DNA from: Candidatus Bathyarchaeota archaeon
GTDB lineage: Archaea > Thermoproteota > Bathyarchaeia > TCS64 > B23
DNA length: 5,212 bases
Direction: 5' to 3'
Assembly: GCA_029259285.1 (NCBI GenBank)
Contig: JAPDJB010000029.1
Coordinates: forward strand, 1 to 5,212
Below the pieces are notes generated by a model. It was not told the origin of the DNA. It made no database searches and worked only from the letters and a program-made list of their open reading frames with translations. This document shows positions 1 to 5,096 of this stretch, in pieces. A program made the translations under genes and the position numbers. Numbering within the stretch: position 1 is the stretch's first letter; each line of letters begins with the position of its first letter.

Positions 1-629
1 ATACTGGCAAAACGTTGAAGCCAGGCCAATACCTCGCACTATCCTGGAGCGGGGAGGAGGCAGCACTATTTCTCGACCCAGACGGCAGCTTACAGACTTA
101 CCCGAATATAGGAGTGTACCTTCTGAATGGAACATATTACGCGGCCCACACAGAGTACGATGAAGACAGTAACGCAACATACGTCGTCCTAGAGTTCAAG
201 CTGTCTGGAGTACCAGAGAAAATAAAGTATCTCAGAGACGGGAGCATAGTCTTCGTCGTGGGGGGAGATGAGGAAGCATCCATCAAGAGGTTTACTGGGG
301 AGGAGCTAAACGTTCTCTCAAGCAGCGGCGTGACGGCAGAGGTGAAGACTGACATAACTTTCGGCCTGGACTGGAAGACCCTTGCAATGATCTTCGGCGT
401 TCTAGCTGGAATATTCATTCTAATATTCCTCGCGGGAGGAAAAGGCATTAAGCTTGGAGCCTCACTAGTGTTCTCAACGATGATAATGCTTGGATTGATA
501 GGAGTGTTCGTTGCACTATTCATTGCACAGGGCTACGCTGATGCAACAACTGTCGCGTTCGCCATGGCGGTTCTAGCGTTCGTGGGCTTCATAGGTCCAA
601 TGGTCTTAGGTAAAATAAAGAAGAGGTAA
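1..629 (+). CDS. Surface/membrane protein, 5'-truncated, three C-terminal TM segments
   Basis: I do not recognise the family. The frame is open from the first complete codon (position 3, reading T-G-K-T-L-K-P-G) with no stop. The TTG at 15 has no ribosome-binding site, so the gene almost certainly begins before the window. Numbering from the TTG codon, residues 1-120 are a hydrophilic, probably beta-rich domain with two N-glycosylation sequons (N38-G-T and N53-A-T). Three hydrophobic segments follow at about 122-141, 147-171 and 177-199, and the protein ends in a positive KIKKR tail, which suggests a cytoplasmic C-terminus. By inference this is a cell-surface or virion-envelope protein with an exposed N-terminal domain. 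It shares an SWSGE block with identical codons, and an LKPG motif, with the protein at 3741. A T-rich stretch and the first regulatory repeat follow, so it probably ends an upstream operon. Confidence 0.75.
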   Translation, partial: TGKTLKPGQYLALSWSGEEAALFLDPDGSLQTYPNIGVYLLNGTYYAAHTEYDEDSNATYVVLEFKLSGVPEKIKYLRDGSIVFVVGGDEEASIKRFTGEELNVLSSSGVTAEVKTDITFGLDWKTLAMIFGVLAGIFILIFLAGGKGIKLGASLVFSTMIMLGLIGVFVALFIAQGYADATTVAFAMAVLAFVGFIGPMVLGKIKKR

Positions 630-668
630 AGGAACGTCTAGTAGAAGAATTGGAGTATACATGTTCTA

Positions 669-696
669 TTTTTTAGTTAGGTTGTCTTCTCTCCCC
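669..696 (+). terminator. Possible pyrimidine/T-rich archaeal terminator
   Basis: A T6 run at 669-674 is followed by TTAGG and the pyrimidine tract TTGTCTTCTCTCCCCC, 40 bases after the stop codon at 627-629 and just before the next regulated unit. Archaeal RNA polymerase can terminate on T-rich non-template stretches without a hairpin, and I see no strong hairpin here. The same T-rich bases could instead be a TATA-like promoter element for the gene at 726, so this is a weak call. Confidence 0.3.
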
Positions 697-698
697 CG

Positions 699-720
699 TC
701 GCTTACATGTACTGGACATG
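699..720 (+). promoter_or_regulatory. Operator/promoter repeat copy A, core CATGTACTGGACATG
   Basis: This 22-bp element is identical to the copy at 2243-2264 and matches 20 of 22 positions of the copy at 3694-3715. Its core, CATGT-ACTGG-ACATG (706-720), is a perfect interrupted dyad with half-sites repeating every 11 bp. It ends 5 bp before the start codon of the RHH gene at 726. Its position at the head of a transcription unit, and its recurrence before two others, support a regulatory role. The TTACATGT part could also act as a weak TATA-like element. A lone ACATGT half-site also occurs at 659-664. Confidence 0.8.
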
Positions 721-725
721 ATAGC

Positions 726-899
726 ATGCCGAGGGAAGAGTTCGTAAATGTTTCGATAAGGAGGGAGGCAAGGGACGCTCTGAAAAAGCTCAGCGTATTA
801 TTGAACATGACTTACAGCGATCTACTGGTCTACATTGCTGAAGTCGTTGAGGAGAACAAGTGGATTCTCAGCAAGCTGGAGGAGAAGCTCGAGGGGTGA
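726..899 (+). CDS. Ribbon-helix-helix (RHH/CopG-like) transcriptional regulator, 57 aa
   Basis: The small ORF reads MPREEFVNVSIRREARDALK and ends in LEEKLEG. Residues about 5-11 (EFVNVSI) form the DNA-contacting beta-strand with alternating polar residues N8 and S10. Helix 1 runs about 12-26, and the second helix starts near T29-Y-S-D, the usual helix-2 cap of RHH proteins, and continues to about residue 45. A charged helical tail follows. The length (57 aa) is typical of archaeal viral and plasmid RHH regulators, which act as dimers inserting a two-stranded sheet into the major groove. ATG 726 is the only start that keeps the strand intact. There is no clear ribosome-binding site, so translation may be leaderless. 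The gene lies 5 bp after repeat A and 1 bp before the membrane-protein gene at 901. By inference it binds the repeats and autoregulates. Confidence 0.85.
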   Translation: MPREEFVNVSIRREARDALKKLSVLLNMTYSDLLVYIAEVVEENKWILSKLEEKLEG

Positions 900-900
900 C

Positions 901-1923
901 ATGTTGTACGAGATAAGCTACTTCATGGCCTTCCTTGCAGTAGTAGTGCTTTTAGCGTACATTAGGCCGCGGGAAGAACACTTGCATGGTTGGCGCGATG
1001 TTCTGAGGTTCATCCTCTCATTTAGTCTCCCAGAGCTTAGGGTTGACATTACTTTCAGAGATAAGCGTGTGGAAAGATTCTACTTCAGCAGCGACGAGGA
1101 TAGAAACGAGATCATTTGGATGCCTGGAGAAAACGTTAGTTGGATGAAGACAAGGAACTTGAAGCGGAAGGGGGGAAGCGACCACGCCAGCCTATGGATC
1201 CTCCACAACAATATTCTGGGAATAGTGGTTTTGAAGAGAGTTGTGGAGCTGGATGGTTTGAGGGCCCTCTCGACAGCGTGGGTTGGATTCTGGTACATGC
1301 TCATGCTGGCATTCCTGGGCGTAGCGCTTCAAAGCTATTTTCCCCCAGCGGAAGTAGTATACTTGCATCCAGAGGAGGCCGTGCACTGGCCGCAGTGGAA
1401 CGTTTTCATTCCAAGCGTGCTGGCCGTAGCAGTGCTAGCATACCACGTGCTCTACAATGTTGCGAGGATCCAAAGCGAGCAAATAGTGCCGTTCGTGGGC
1501 CTGGAAGAATACACGAACTACAATGGAATACCAGTCCTGGTTCCAAGACCATACCCAGACAGCAAGCTCGGGCCGAGGGAGGTCGATGCAATAAAGGGCC
1601 TCTACACTCCCGAACTCATAGTCGACCGCGTGACGAGGGACATGATACCCATCCTTGCCACGGCCACGGAGGGCATCAAGGTCTGGAGGCAAATAAGCGC
1701 GCAGCTAGGGCTGCGGCTGGACCAGGCGTTCGAGGCTGGAAGAAAGGTTTCACCGATACAGGTCGAGACGGGCAGGCTTAGGATAAGGCTTCCAGGAGCA
1801 GTGCTCATAGCTTTAGCAATAATAGTGGCGTTCATAGCTGGATTCCTCGTCCACGCCTACATGGCTGGGCAAGTAGAGGTCGGGGTAGTGGAGGCAGCTG
1901 TGAATGCTACAGCAGTTCCTTAG
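901..1923 (+). CDS. Integral membrane protein, four predicted TM segments, 340 aa
   Basis: The function is unknown. ATG 901 is preferred because GAGGGG (891-896) sits four bases upstream and the extension back to TTG 835 would overlap most of the RHH gene's second helix. Hydrophobic segments are visible at about residues 4-20, 125-146, 168-188 and 298-320. The loop at 21-124 is polar and rich in charged residues (for example R52-F-R-D-K-R region and an NLKRKGG stretch near 86-92). The loop at 189-297 is a large soluble domain with many Pro residues and a predicted helical part (about 227-285). The C-terminal 20 residues, rich in Val/Ala, carry one sequon (N335-A-T). It is translationally linked to the RHH gene (1-bp gap) and overlaps the next gene by 20 bp. 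By inference it is an envelope or morphogenesis component of the element. Confidence 0.82.
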   Translation: MLYEISYFMAFLAVVVLLAYIRPREEHLHGWRDVLRFILSFSLPELRVDITFRDKRVERFYFSSDEDRNEIIWMPGENVSWMKTRNLKRKGGSDHASLWILHNNILGIVVLKRVVELDGLRALSTAWVGFWYMLMLAFLGVALQSYFPPAEVVYLHPEEAVHWPQWNVFIPSVLAVAVLAYHVLYNVARIQSEQIVPFVGLEEYTNYNGIPVLVPRPYPDSKLGPREVDAIKGLYTPELIVDRVTRDMIPILATATEGIKVWRQISAQLGLRLDQAFEAGRKVSPIQVETGRLRIRLPGAVLIALAIIVAFIAGFLVHAYMAGQVEVGVVEAAVNATAVP

Positions 1924-2242
1924 CTTCGCCACTGCGTCGGCAGTTCTAGTATTGAACATCCTCGTATTGATATACGTTTACAGGCGGACTGGGAGCTTCA
2001 GGAGGGCTCTTCTAGCAAGCTCGCAGGCAGCAAAACTCTTCCTATTACTACTCAAACTCTTCGGAGTGGACAGGCCAGTATTCTACATTAAGATCACGCA
2101 GCCCAGGTTCTTCCACGAGTTCACCGCGGTAGAGCTAACGCTGATCAGCTACGTACTCTTAGACATATGGGTCTTGGTTGCACCAGAGTTGAGGCGGGAT
2201 CCGTTGACCAGGTGGATGGCCCCAGACTTCATTCTAAGATGA
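1904..2242 (+). CDS. Small membrane protein, 112 aa
   Basis: I do not recognise the family. The ATG at 1904 lies within the end of the preceding gene (20-bp overlap, different frame), with GGAGG at about 1890-1894 as the likely ribosome-binding site. A transmembrane segment at about residues 8-26 is followed by an arginine-rich turn (Y-R-R-T-G-S-F-R-R, 26-34), which suggests a cytoplasmic loop. A hydrophobic, Leu-rich helix follows at 42-54 and another hydrophobic segment at 75-93. The tail is charged (ELRRDPLTRW). The overlap implies translational coupling and perhaps a physical partnership with the 340-aa membrane protein. The gene ends one base before repeat B begins, so the repeat marks the boundary between two units without any real intergenic spacer. 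Confidence 0.72.
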   Translation: MLQQFLSFATASAVLVLNILVLIYVYRRTGSFRRALLASSQAAKLFLLLLKLFGVDRPVFYIKITQPRFFHEFTAVELTLISYVLLDIWVLVAPELRRDPLTRWMAPDFILR

Positions 2243-2264
2243 TCGCTTACATGTACTGGACATG
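2243..2264 (+). promoter_or_regulatory. Operator/promoter repeat copy B, core CATGTACTGGACATG
   Basis: All 22 bases are identical to copy A at 699-720. The element begins immediately after the TGA stop at 2240-2242 and ends 9 bp before the likely TTG start at 2274, so it fills nearly the whole gap between two genes. The core dyad is at 2250-2264. The identity stops sharply on both sides: the base before it is A here and G in copy A, and the downstream sequences are unrelated. That indicates selection on the element itself rather than a recent duplication of a larger block. Confidence 0.8.
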
Positions 2265-2268
2265 GTGG
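2264..2268 (+). promoter_or_regulatory. Ribosome-binding site GGTGG deciding the start at 2274
   Basis: GGTGG lies five bases before TTG 2274. The same arrangement (AGGTGG, four bases, then GTG) occurs at 3731-3743 after repeat C. If this is the ribosome-binding site, the upstream ATG at 2262, which lies inside the repeat, is not the start. Confidence 0.5.
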
Positions 2269-2273
2269 AAGAC

Positions 2274-2660
2274 TTGAGCTGGGACTTCGAGGACATAAGC
2301 GGACTATACGCTTTCCTAATTAAAGCCGCGCTCAGAAGCACTAAAACCAGGCTCACGGAGCTGAAGGCAAACTTCGGCCAAGAATACGGCTCAACGCTCG
2401 CATTGATGAGGCCCAGCGGCAGCTCGGTTAAGTCTTTGAGCTACGCTATTTGGAGAGGAAGCTTCAAGAGGTGGCTGAGGAAGTTGCATGGGATCAAATC
2501 GAAATCTATGGCCGTTAGCCTGGAGGAGAAGGAGCTCCTCATGTTAGCAATTGCCCAGGGAGAACTCGAGGAGAAGCCGATCCTAGTCTCACCAGAAGAA
2601 ACAATTCCGATTGCACGCATCTCCCGATTCAAGCGTAGGGGAAGGGAGGAAGAGAAGTGA
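2274..2660 (+). CDS. Small basic helical protein of unknown function, 128 aa
   Basis: I do not recognise the family. The start is placed at TTG 2274 because GGTGG precedes it at normal spacing. The in-frame ATG 2262 and GTG 2265 overlap the regulatory repeat and have no ribosome-binding site, but the longer 132-aa form cannot be excluded. The protein has no membrane segment. It looks mostly helical: an N-terminal helix near 8-30 (FEDISGLYAFLIKAALRSTK), a basic central part with several Trp and Arg (W60-R-G-S-F-K-R-W-L-R-K), and a helix near 82-97. It ends in a basic cluster (R115-I-S-R-F-K-R-R-G-R) followed by EEEK. The stop codon overlaps the ATPase start (GTGA), so the two are probably made in fixed ratio. 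By inference it could be a nucleic-acid-binding or adaptor partner of the ATPase. Confidence 0.72.
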   Translation: MSWDFEDISGLYAFLIKAALRSTKTRLTELKANFGQEYGSTLALMRPSGSSVKSLSYAIWRGSFKRWLRKLHGIKSKSMAVSLEEKELLMLAIAQGELEEKPILVSPEETIPIARISRFKRRGREEEK

Positions 2661-3649
2661 GCACGTATCTCGAGGAAGCCGAGCCCTTAGGGGAGAGGAT
2701 AGGGGAGTTCAAAAGGTACTTTGTGCCCAGGAATCCAGCTAAGTCCATAGACGTCGACCTAAGTCCAATGACTCTCATAGGCTACATGAGGAGCGGGAAG
2801 ACTACTTTCTGGGAGACCATATCGTACCATATCGAGGAATACCTGGTTGAGAAATACAAGGCGAACATAGTTCACGTCAAGGCCTATAGAATAGAAGACG
2901 TCTTCGAGTACTTCGAGGAGAACAGGGATATCGTGGAGGACGGAATGTACATGAACATCATAATAGACGATGCAGCACTATTCCAGCACGCAAAAGACCA
3001 AACCAAAAAGGCCCGTAAGAGGGAGGGAAAGTACACTGTGGTCAGACACGTATTCGAGGACCTTGGGATGAAGAGAGGGATCGTCGCGTGGACGTTTGCA
3101 GCACAGAGATGGTACCTGATAAAGCCAATGTTCAGGCAAAGCCCCCTAATAGTGTGGAAGACCGTTGAGAACAGGGATAGGCAGGAGGTCCGTGCAGCAA
3201 GGTACATGATGGGGAGACGATGGTTCACCTTGTTAAAGTGGATAACATACCACCTACTGTACAGGAAGGAGATAAGCCTGGCAAGATATGGGATAGGAGT
3301 ACCAATAGGAGGCAAACCATTCCTAATAGAGAACACCGATCCGAAGAGACCTCCAAGCGGAGTGGTCGAGATCAGACCCATGAAGGAGGAAGAGAAGTAC
3401 AAGAACCCGCTTGAAGTAATTAACAGCGTTAAAATGCTGAAGAAGTTCGCGATAGCGCTTGCAACAAGATTTTACGAGAGAGGTTTAATCCAAGGGCTAA
3501 ACGGAACCAAGAAAGGCTACAGCTTCATATGCGAGATGCTACGTGAAGAACTAGGTATGAGAGTGAACGATAAGGAAGCACTAACAATAGCCAAGTCTGT
3601 ATGGACATTTCAAGGCCCCCTGAAGGATATGTTGGTTGCCTCATCTTAA
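2657..3649 (+). CDS. P-loop ATPase, possible packaging/translocation/assembly motor, 330 aa
   Basis: A Walker A motif is clear at residues 42-50 (GYMRSGKTT). A Walker B motif is at about 99-105 (MNIIIDD), with two acidic residues at the end of a hydrophobic strand. A possible sensor-type motif follows at the end of the next strand (GIVAWTFAAQR, 141-151), and nearby arginines (R151, R160) could act in trans. This order fits the additional-strand ATPases (HerA/FtsK, A32, Zot-like) that many archaeal viruses and plasmids encode, but I cannot assign a subfamily. The region about 180-212 is rich in Arg, Trp and Tyr and may contact a membrane or nucleic acid. The last 80 residues look like a helical domain. 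GTG 2657 is preceded by GGGAGG (2644-2649) and overlaps the previous stop. The neighbouring membrane proteins fit a genome-packaging or envelope-assembly motor, but DNA transfer or secretion is also possible. Confidence 0.85.
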   Translation: MSTYLEEAEPLGERIGEFKRYFVPRNPAKSIDVDLSPMTLIGYMRSGKTTFWETISYHIEEYLVEKYKANIVHVKAYRIEDVFEYFEENRDIVEDGMYMNIIIDDAALFQHAKDQTKKARKREGKYTVVRHVFEDLGMKRGIVAWTFAAQRWYLIKPMFRQSPLIVWKTVENRDRQEVRAARYMMGRRWFTLLKWITYHLLYRKEISLARYGIGVPIGGKPFLIENTDPKRPPSGVVEIRPMKEEEKYKNPLEVINSVKMLKKFAIALATRFYERGLIQGLNGTKKGYSFICEMLREELGMRVNDKEALTIAKSVWTFQGPLKDMLVASS

Positions 3650-3674
3650 GTTTACAAGATATCATCTTATTATT

Positions 3675-3689
3675 AATGTACTGGACAAA
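3675..3689 (+). promoter_or_regulatory. Degenerate repeat copy C', core ATGTACTGGACA
   Basis: The bases 3676-3687 (ATGTACTGGACA) match the centre of the repeat exactly, but the outer bases of both half-sites have changed (AATGT and ACAAA instead of CATGT and ACATG). It lies 26 bp upstream of the full copy C in the 91-bp gap before the gene at 3741. This looks like a weaker auxiliary operator, giving unit C two sites where the other units have one. Confidence 0.6.
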
Positions 3690-3693
3690 TACG

Positions 3694-3715
3694 TCTTTTA
3701 CATGTACTGGACATG
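3694..3715 (+). promoter_or_regulatory. Operator/promoter repeat copy C, core CATGTACTGGACATG
   Basis: This copy matches copies A and B at 20 of 22 positions. Both differences are near the 5' end, where TCTTTTACATG replaces TCGCTTACATG, and the core dyad at 3701-3715 is unchanged. The next base extends the second half-site to ACATGT, so here two ACATGT hexamers are separated by ACTGG, 11 bp apart. CTTTTACA resembles a TATA box, which would place transcription start near 3725, leaving a short leader carrying the AGGTGG ribosome-binding site. A 10-bp palindrome (CTTCTAGAAG, 3719-3728) follows directly. Confidence 0.8.
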
Positions 3716-3730
3716 TCGCTTCTAGAAGAT

Positions 3731-3736
3731 AGGTGG
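3731..3736 (+). promoter_or_regulatory. Ribosome-binding site AGGTGG for the gene at 3741
   Basis: AGGTGG sits four bases upstream of GTG 3741 and contains the AGGTG portion of the archaeal Shine-Dalgarno consensus. It supports a GTG start, since no ATG lies in the correct place. Confidence 0.65.
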
Positions 3737-3740
3737 AAAA

Positions 3741-4196
3741 GTGGGGTCGAAACCGTTTAGAGCACTCATAGTGGCTGGACTACTGCTCGCAGTAAGCTCC
3801 GTGCTGCTCGTTGCTGCAGCGTGGTCCTGGAGCGGGGAGATCGGTGAAGCCATTGGTGTGCTGAAGCCAGGAGAGTTCACCACGTTCCTCGTGGACTTCG
3901 GAGTAATCTATGCTGGCGAGTCGAAGACGCTGAATGCTTCAAGCATTGCACACGTGCCCGTGGATGCGAGCATTACTTTTTGGGCTCAAGCAAACGCTTC
4001 GGCAGTCGACTGGGAGGTAAAGGTTTACAGGAACGGCGCTTTCATAGGGACTATTACCCCAGACCACAATGTAACGGACATCGTTGAAGCGGGAACCTAC
4101 AACTACACTTTCAAGATAACCGTGGGGGCGCCAGTGGACCTCGAAGAGGAGACACCCTTCAATATAATAGTGTACGCTGAGGCGGGCGAAGTCTAA
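3741..4196 (+). CDS. Secreted or membrane-anchored beta-rich protein, possible virion/filament subunit, 151 aa
   Basis: The N-terminus has the layout of a signal peptide or anchor: basic residues K4-P-F-R7, then a hydrophobic stretch at 8-27. A possible signal-peptidase site lies after the AAA at 25-27, but retention as a single membrane anchor is equally possible. Residues about 45-150 read as alternating strands of an immunoglobulin-like or jelly-roll-like sandwich with a G-x-Y-N-Y-T-F strand near 118-124. Four N-glycosylation sequons are present (N65-A-S, N85-A-S, N110-V-T, N121-Y-T), as is common in archaeal surface proteins. The size, anchor and beta fold are reminiscent of TasA/archaeal bundling-pilus-like subunits and of viral envelope proteins, but this is only a resemblance. 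It is the first gene after the doubled repeat and overlaps the next gene by TAATG. Confidence 0.78.
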   Translation: MGSKPFRALIVAGLLLAVSSVLLVAAAWSWSGEIGEAIGVLKPGEFTTFLVDFGVIYAGESKTLNASSIAHVPVDASITFWAQANASAVDWEVKVYRNGAFIGTITPDHNVTDIVEAGTYNYTFKITVGAPVDLEEETPFNIIVYAEAGEV

Positions 4197-4753
4197 TGGA
4201 CGTCACGCTCATGCTGATTGCTGCAAGCATTGTTTCATCGTGTTCCGCAGTAATAGTAGTCTACATGGCGTTCAAATCGCTGAAACAGAATCCTTCTAAA
4301 TCTAAAACAATTTTTTCGGAGAAGCCAGCCCTCCGAGAATTCAACGTTGAGAGAGCTGGGAGACAGGTTGCATCCCCAAGACTGCCTAGGATAGTTGAGC
4401 TCGAGAGCAGGTCAACGCCTACGATAAGAATCGTTCTACCAGACGAGATAGTAGTATCGAAGAAGCTGCTTGCACGGGCACTCCTCGAAAAACCTGGGAA
4501 ACCCGATGAAGGAGAGAAGTTTCTGAAGGTTAAGTGTCCAGTCCACGGCAGGTGGACGAGGATCATCCCGCTGGAAAACTCGATGCTTGCACTCGACTGC
4601 AGGCCGCCACACAAGATCGTGCTTACGGTTCCAAGCAGCCCGCCTAAGACAATCGAGGTGTCAGCGGATATTCCAGAAGAACTTTCCAAGAGGATGAGGG
4701 AGGCGCAGGAGTTCTACGAGGAGGAGGAGATCAGGGAGCTTGAGGAAGAGTAG
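4196..4753 (+). CDS. N-terminally membrane-anchored protein with possible Cys/His metal site, 185 aa
   Basis: I do not recognise the family. The start ATG overlaps the preceding TAA stop, which implies translational coupling to the secreted protein. One membrane segment covers about residues 4-26 and is followed by a Lys-rich stretch (K27-S-L-K and on), placing the rest of the protein probably in the cytoplasm. After a flexible, Ser/Pro/Arg-rich linker (30-75) comes a compact domain with C114-P-V-H117 and C135-R-P-P-H139, a pairing that could bind zinc. The C-terminus (about 158-185) is a strongly acidic helix ending in EEEIRELEEE. By inference it links the envelope to interior components. 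It could contact the very basic product of the next gene through its acidic tail. Confidence 0.78.
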   Translation: MDVTLMLIAASIVSSCSAVIVVYMAFKSLKQNPSKSKTIFSEKPALREFNVERAGRQVASPRLPRIVELESRSTPTIRIVLPDEIVVSKKLLARALLEKPGKPDEGEKFLKVKCPVHGRWTRIIPLENSMLALDCRPPHKIVLTVPSSPPKTIEVSADIPEELSKRMREAQEFYEEEEIRELEEE

Positions 4754-4782
4754 TCTCGCTTTTCTCAATTAGGGGATGAAAA

Positions 4783-5091
4783 GTGTGCAAGGTGAAGGCT
4801 AGGATTAGGGGAAGAGAAGTCGTCATACAGACTATCGGCTACAGGGGGAAGAAGGAGGCCCACGACGATTACCACGATTTAAAACAGGCGAGAAACTTCA
4901 TAGTCTACAAGCGCGACGTGAGGGGGCTTGGACTCAGAGTCGGCAGCACGGTTACTGTTCGAATAGGGAGTAGAAGAGTGAAGTGCAAGGTTAAGAAGTG
5001 GAGCAGGGGCTCCAGACTTCTCGTCCCGCTCAAAGACTATCCGCTCAAAGAATTGCCTAGAAAGGAGTTCAAAGAGGTCCACGTGGACTGA
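4783..5091 (+). CDS. Small basic, beta-rich protein of unknown function, 102 aa
   Basis: The GTG start at 4783 follows AGGGGATGA (4771-4779), a good ribosome-binding site. The nearby ATG at 4776 is in another frame. The protein has no membrane segment and is strongly basic, with clusters such as K3-V-K-A-R-I-R-G-R and R64-R-V-K-C-K-V-K-K. Residues about 48-88 alternate hydrophobic and basic residues with Gly turns (GLGLRVGSTVTVRIGSRR), as in a small beta-barrel. There are two cysteines (C2 and C68). I cannot name a family. A nucleic-acid-binding or DNA-coating role is plausible from charge and fold pattern only. It lies 29 bp after the preceding gene without a copy of the regulatory repeat, so it probably belongs to the unit starting at 3741. 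Confidence 0.72.
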   Translation: MCKVKARIRGREVVIQTIGYRGKKEAHDDYHDLKQARNFIVYKRDVRGLGLRVGSTVTVRIGSRRVKCKVKKWSRGSRLLVPLKDYPLKELPRKEFKEVHVD

Positions 5092-5096
5092 GGGAG

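Noticed and set aside
15..17. TTG 15 as the true start of the first gene
   Set aside because: There is no ribosome-binding site or promoter, the frame is open back to the window edge, and a signal sequence expected for an exposed N-terminal domain is missing, so the gene is truncated by the window.
835..900. A longer N-terminus for the 340-aa membrane protein from TTG 835
   Set aside because: The extension overlaps the RHH gene out of frame and is Arg/Ser-rich, while ATG 901 has GAGGGG just upstream and begins one base after the RHH stop.
1140..1781. A 213-codon + strand frame overlapping the 340-aa membrane protein
   Set aside because: It lies entirely inside the 901-1923 gene in another frame. 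Its translation is rich in Gly, Arg, Ser and His without hydrophobic cores or strand/helix patterns, as expected of a shadow frame, and it has no ribosome-binding site or operon logic.
2884..3402. A 172-codon minus strand frame opposite the ATPase gene
   Set aside because: It is antisense to a gene with clear Walker motifs, and its Ser/Leu/Phe-rich composition mirrors the sense codons. The same applies to the minus-strand frames at 137-523 and 4261-4689.
699..3715. The dispersed repeats as a CRISPR array, replication iterons or insertion-sequence ends
   Set aside because: There are only three full copies, about 1.5 kb apart and all in the same orientation, each ending a few bases before a gene. 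There are no regular spacers, no clustered array and no transposase, so a regulatory role explains the placement better.
3719..3728. Palindrome CTTCTAGAAG as a separate operator or terminator
   Set aside because: It is a single 10-bp palindrome with no second copy near the other units and no T-run after it, so it could easily occur by chance. It is mentioned only in the copy C entry.
4754..4782. A promoter or terminator in the short gap before the gene at 4783
   Set aside because: The pyrimidine tract TCTCGCTTTTCTC is weak, no copy of the regulatory repeat is present, and 29 bp leaves little room for a promoter plus the ribosome-binding site, so read-through from 3741 is simpler.
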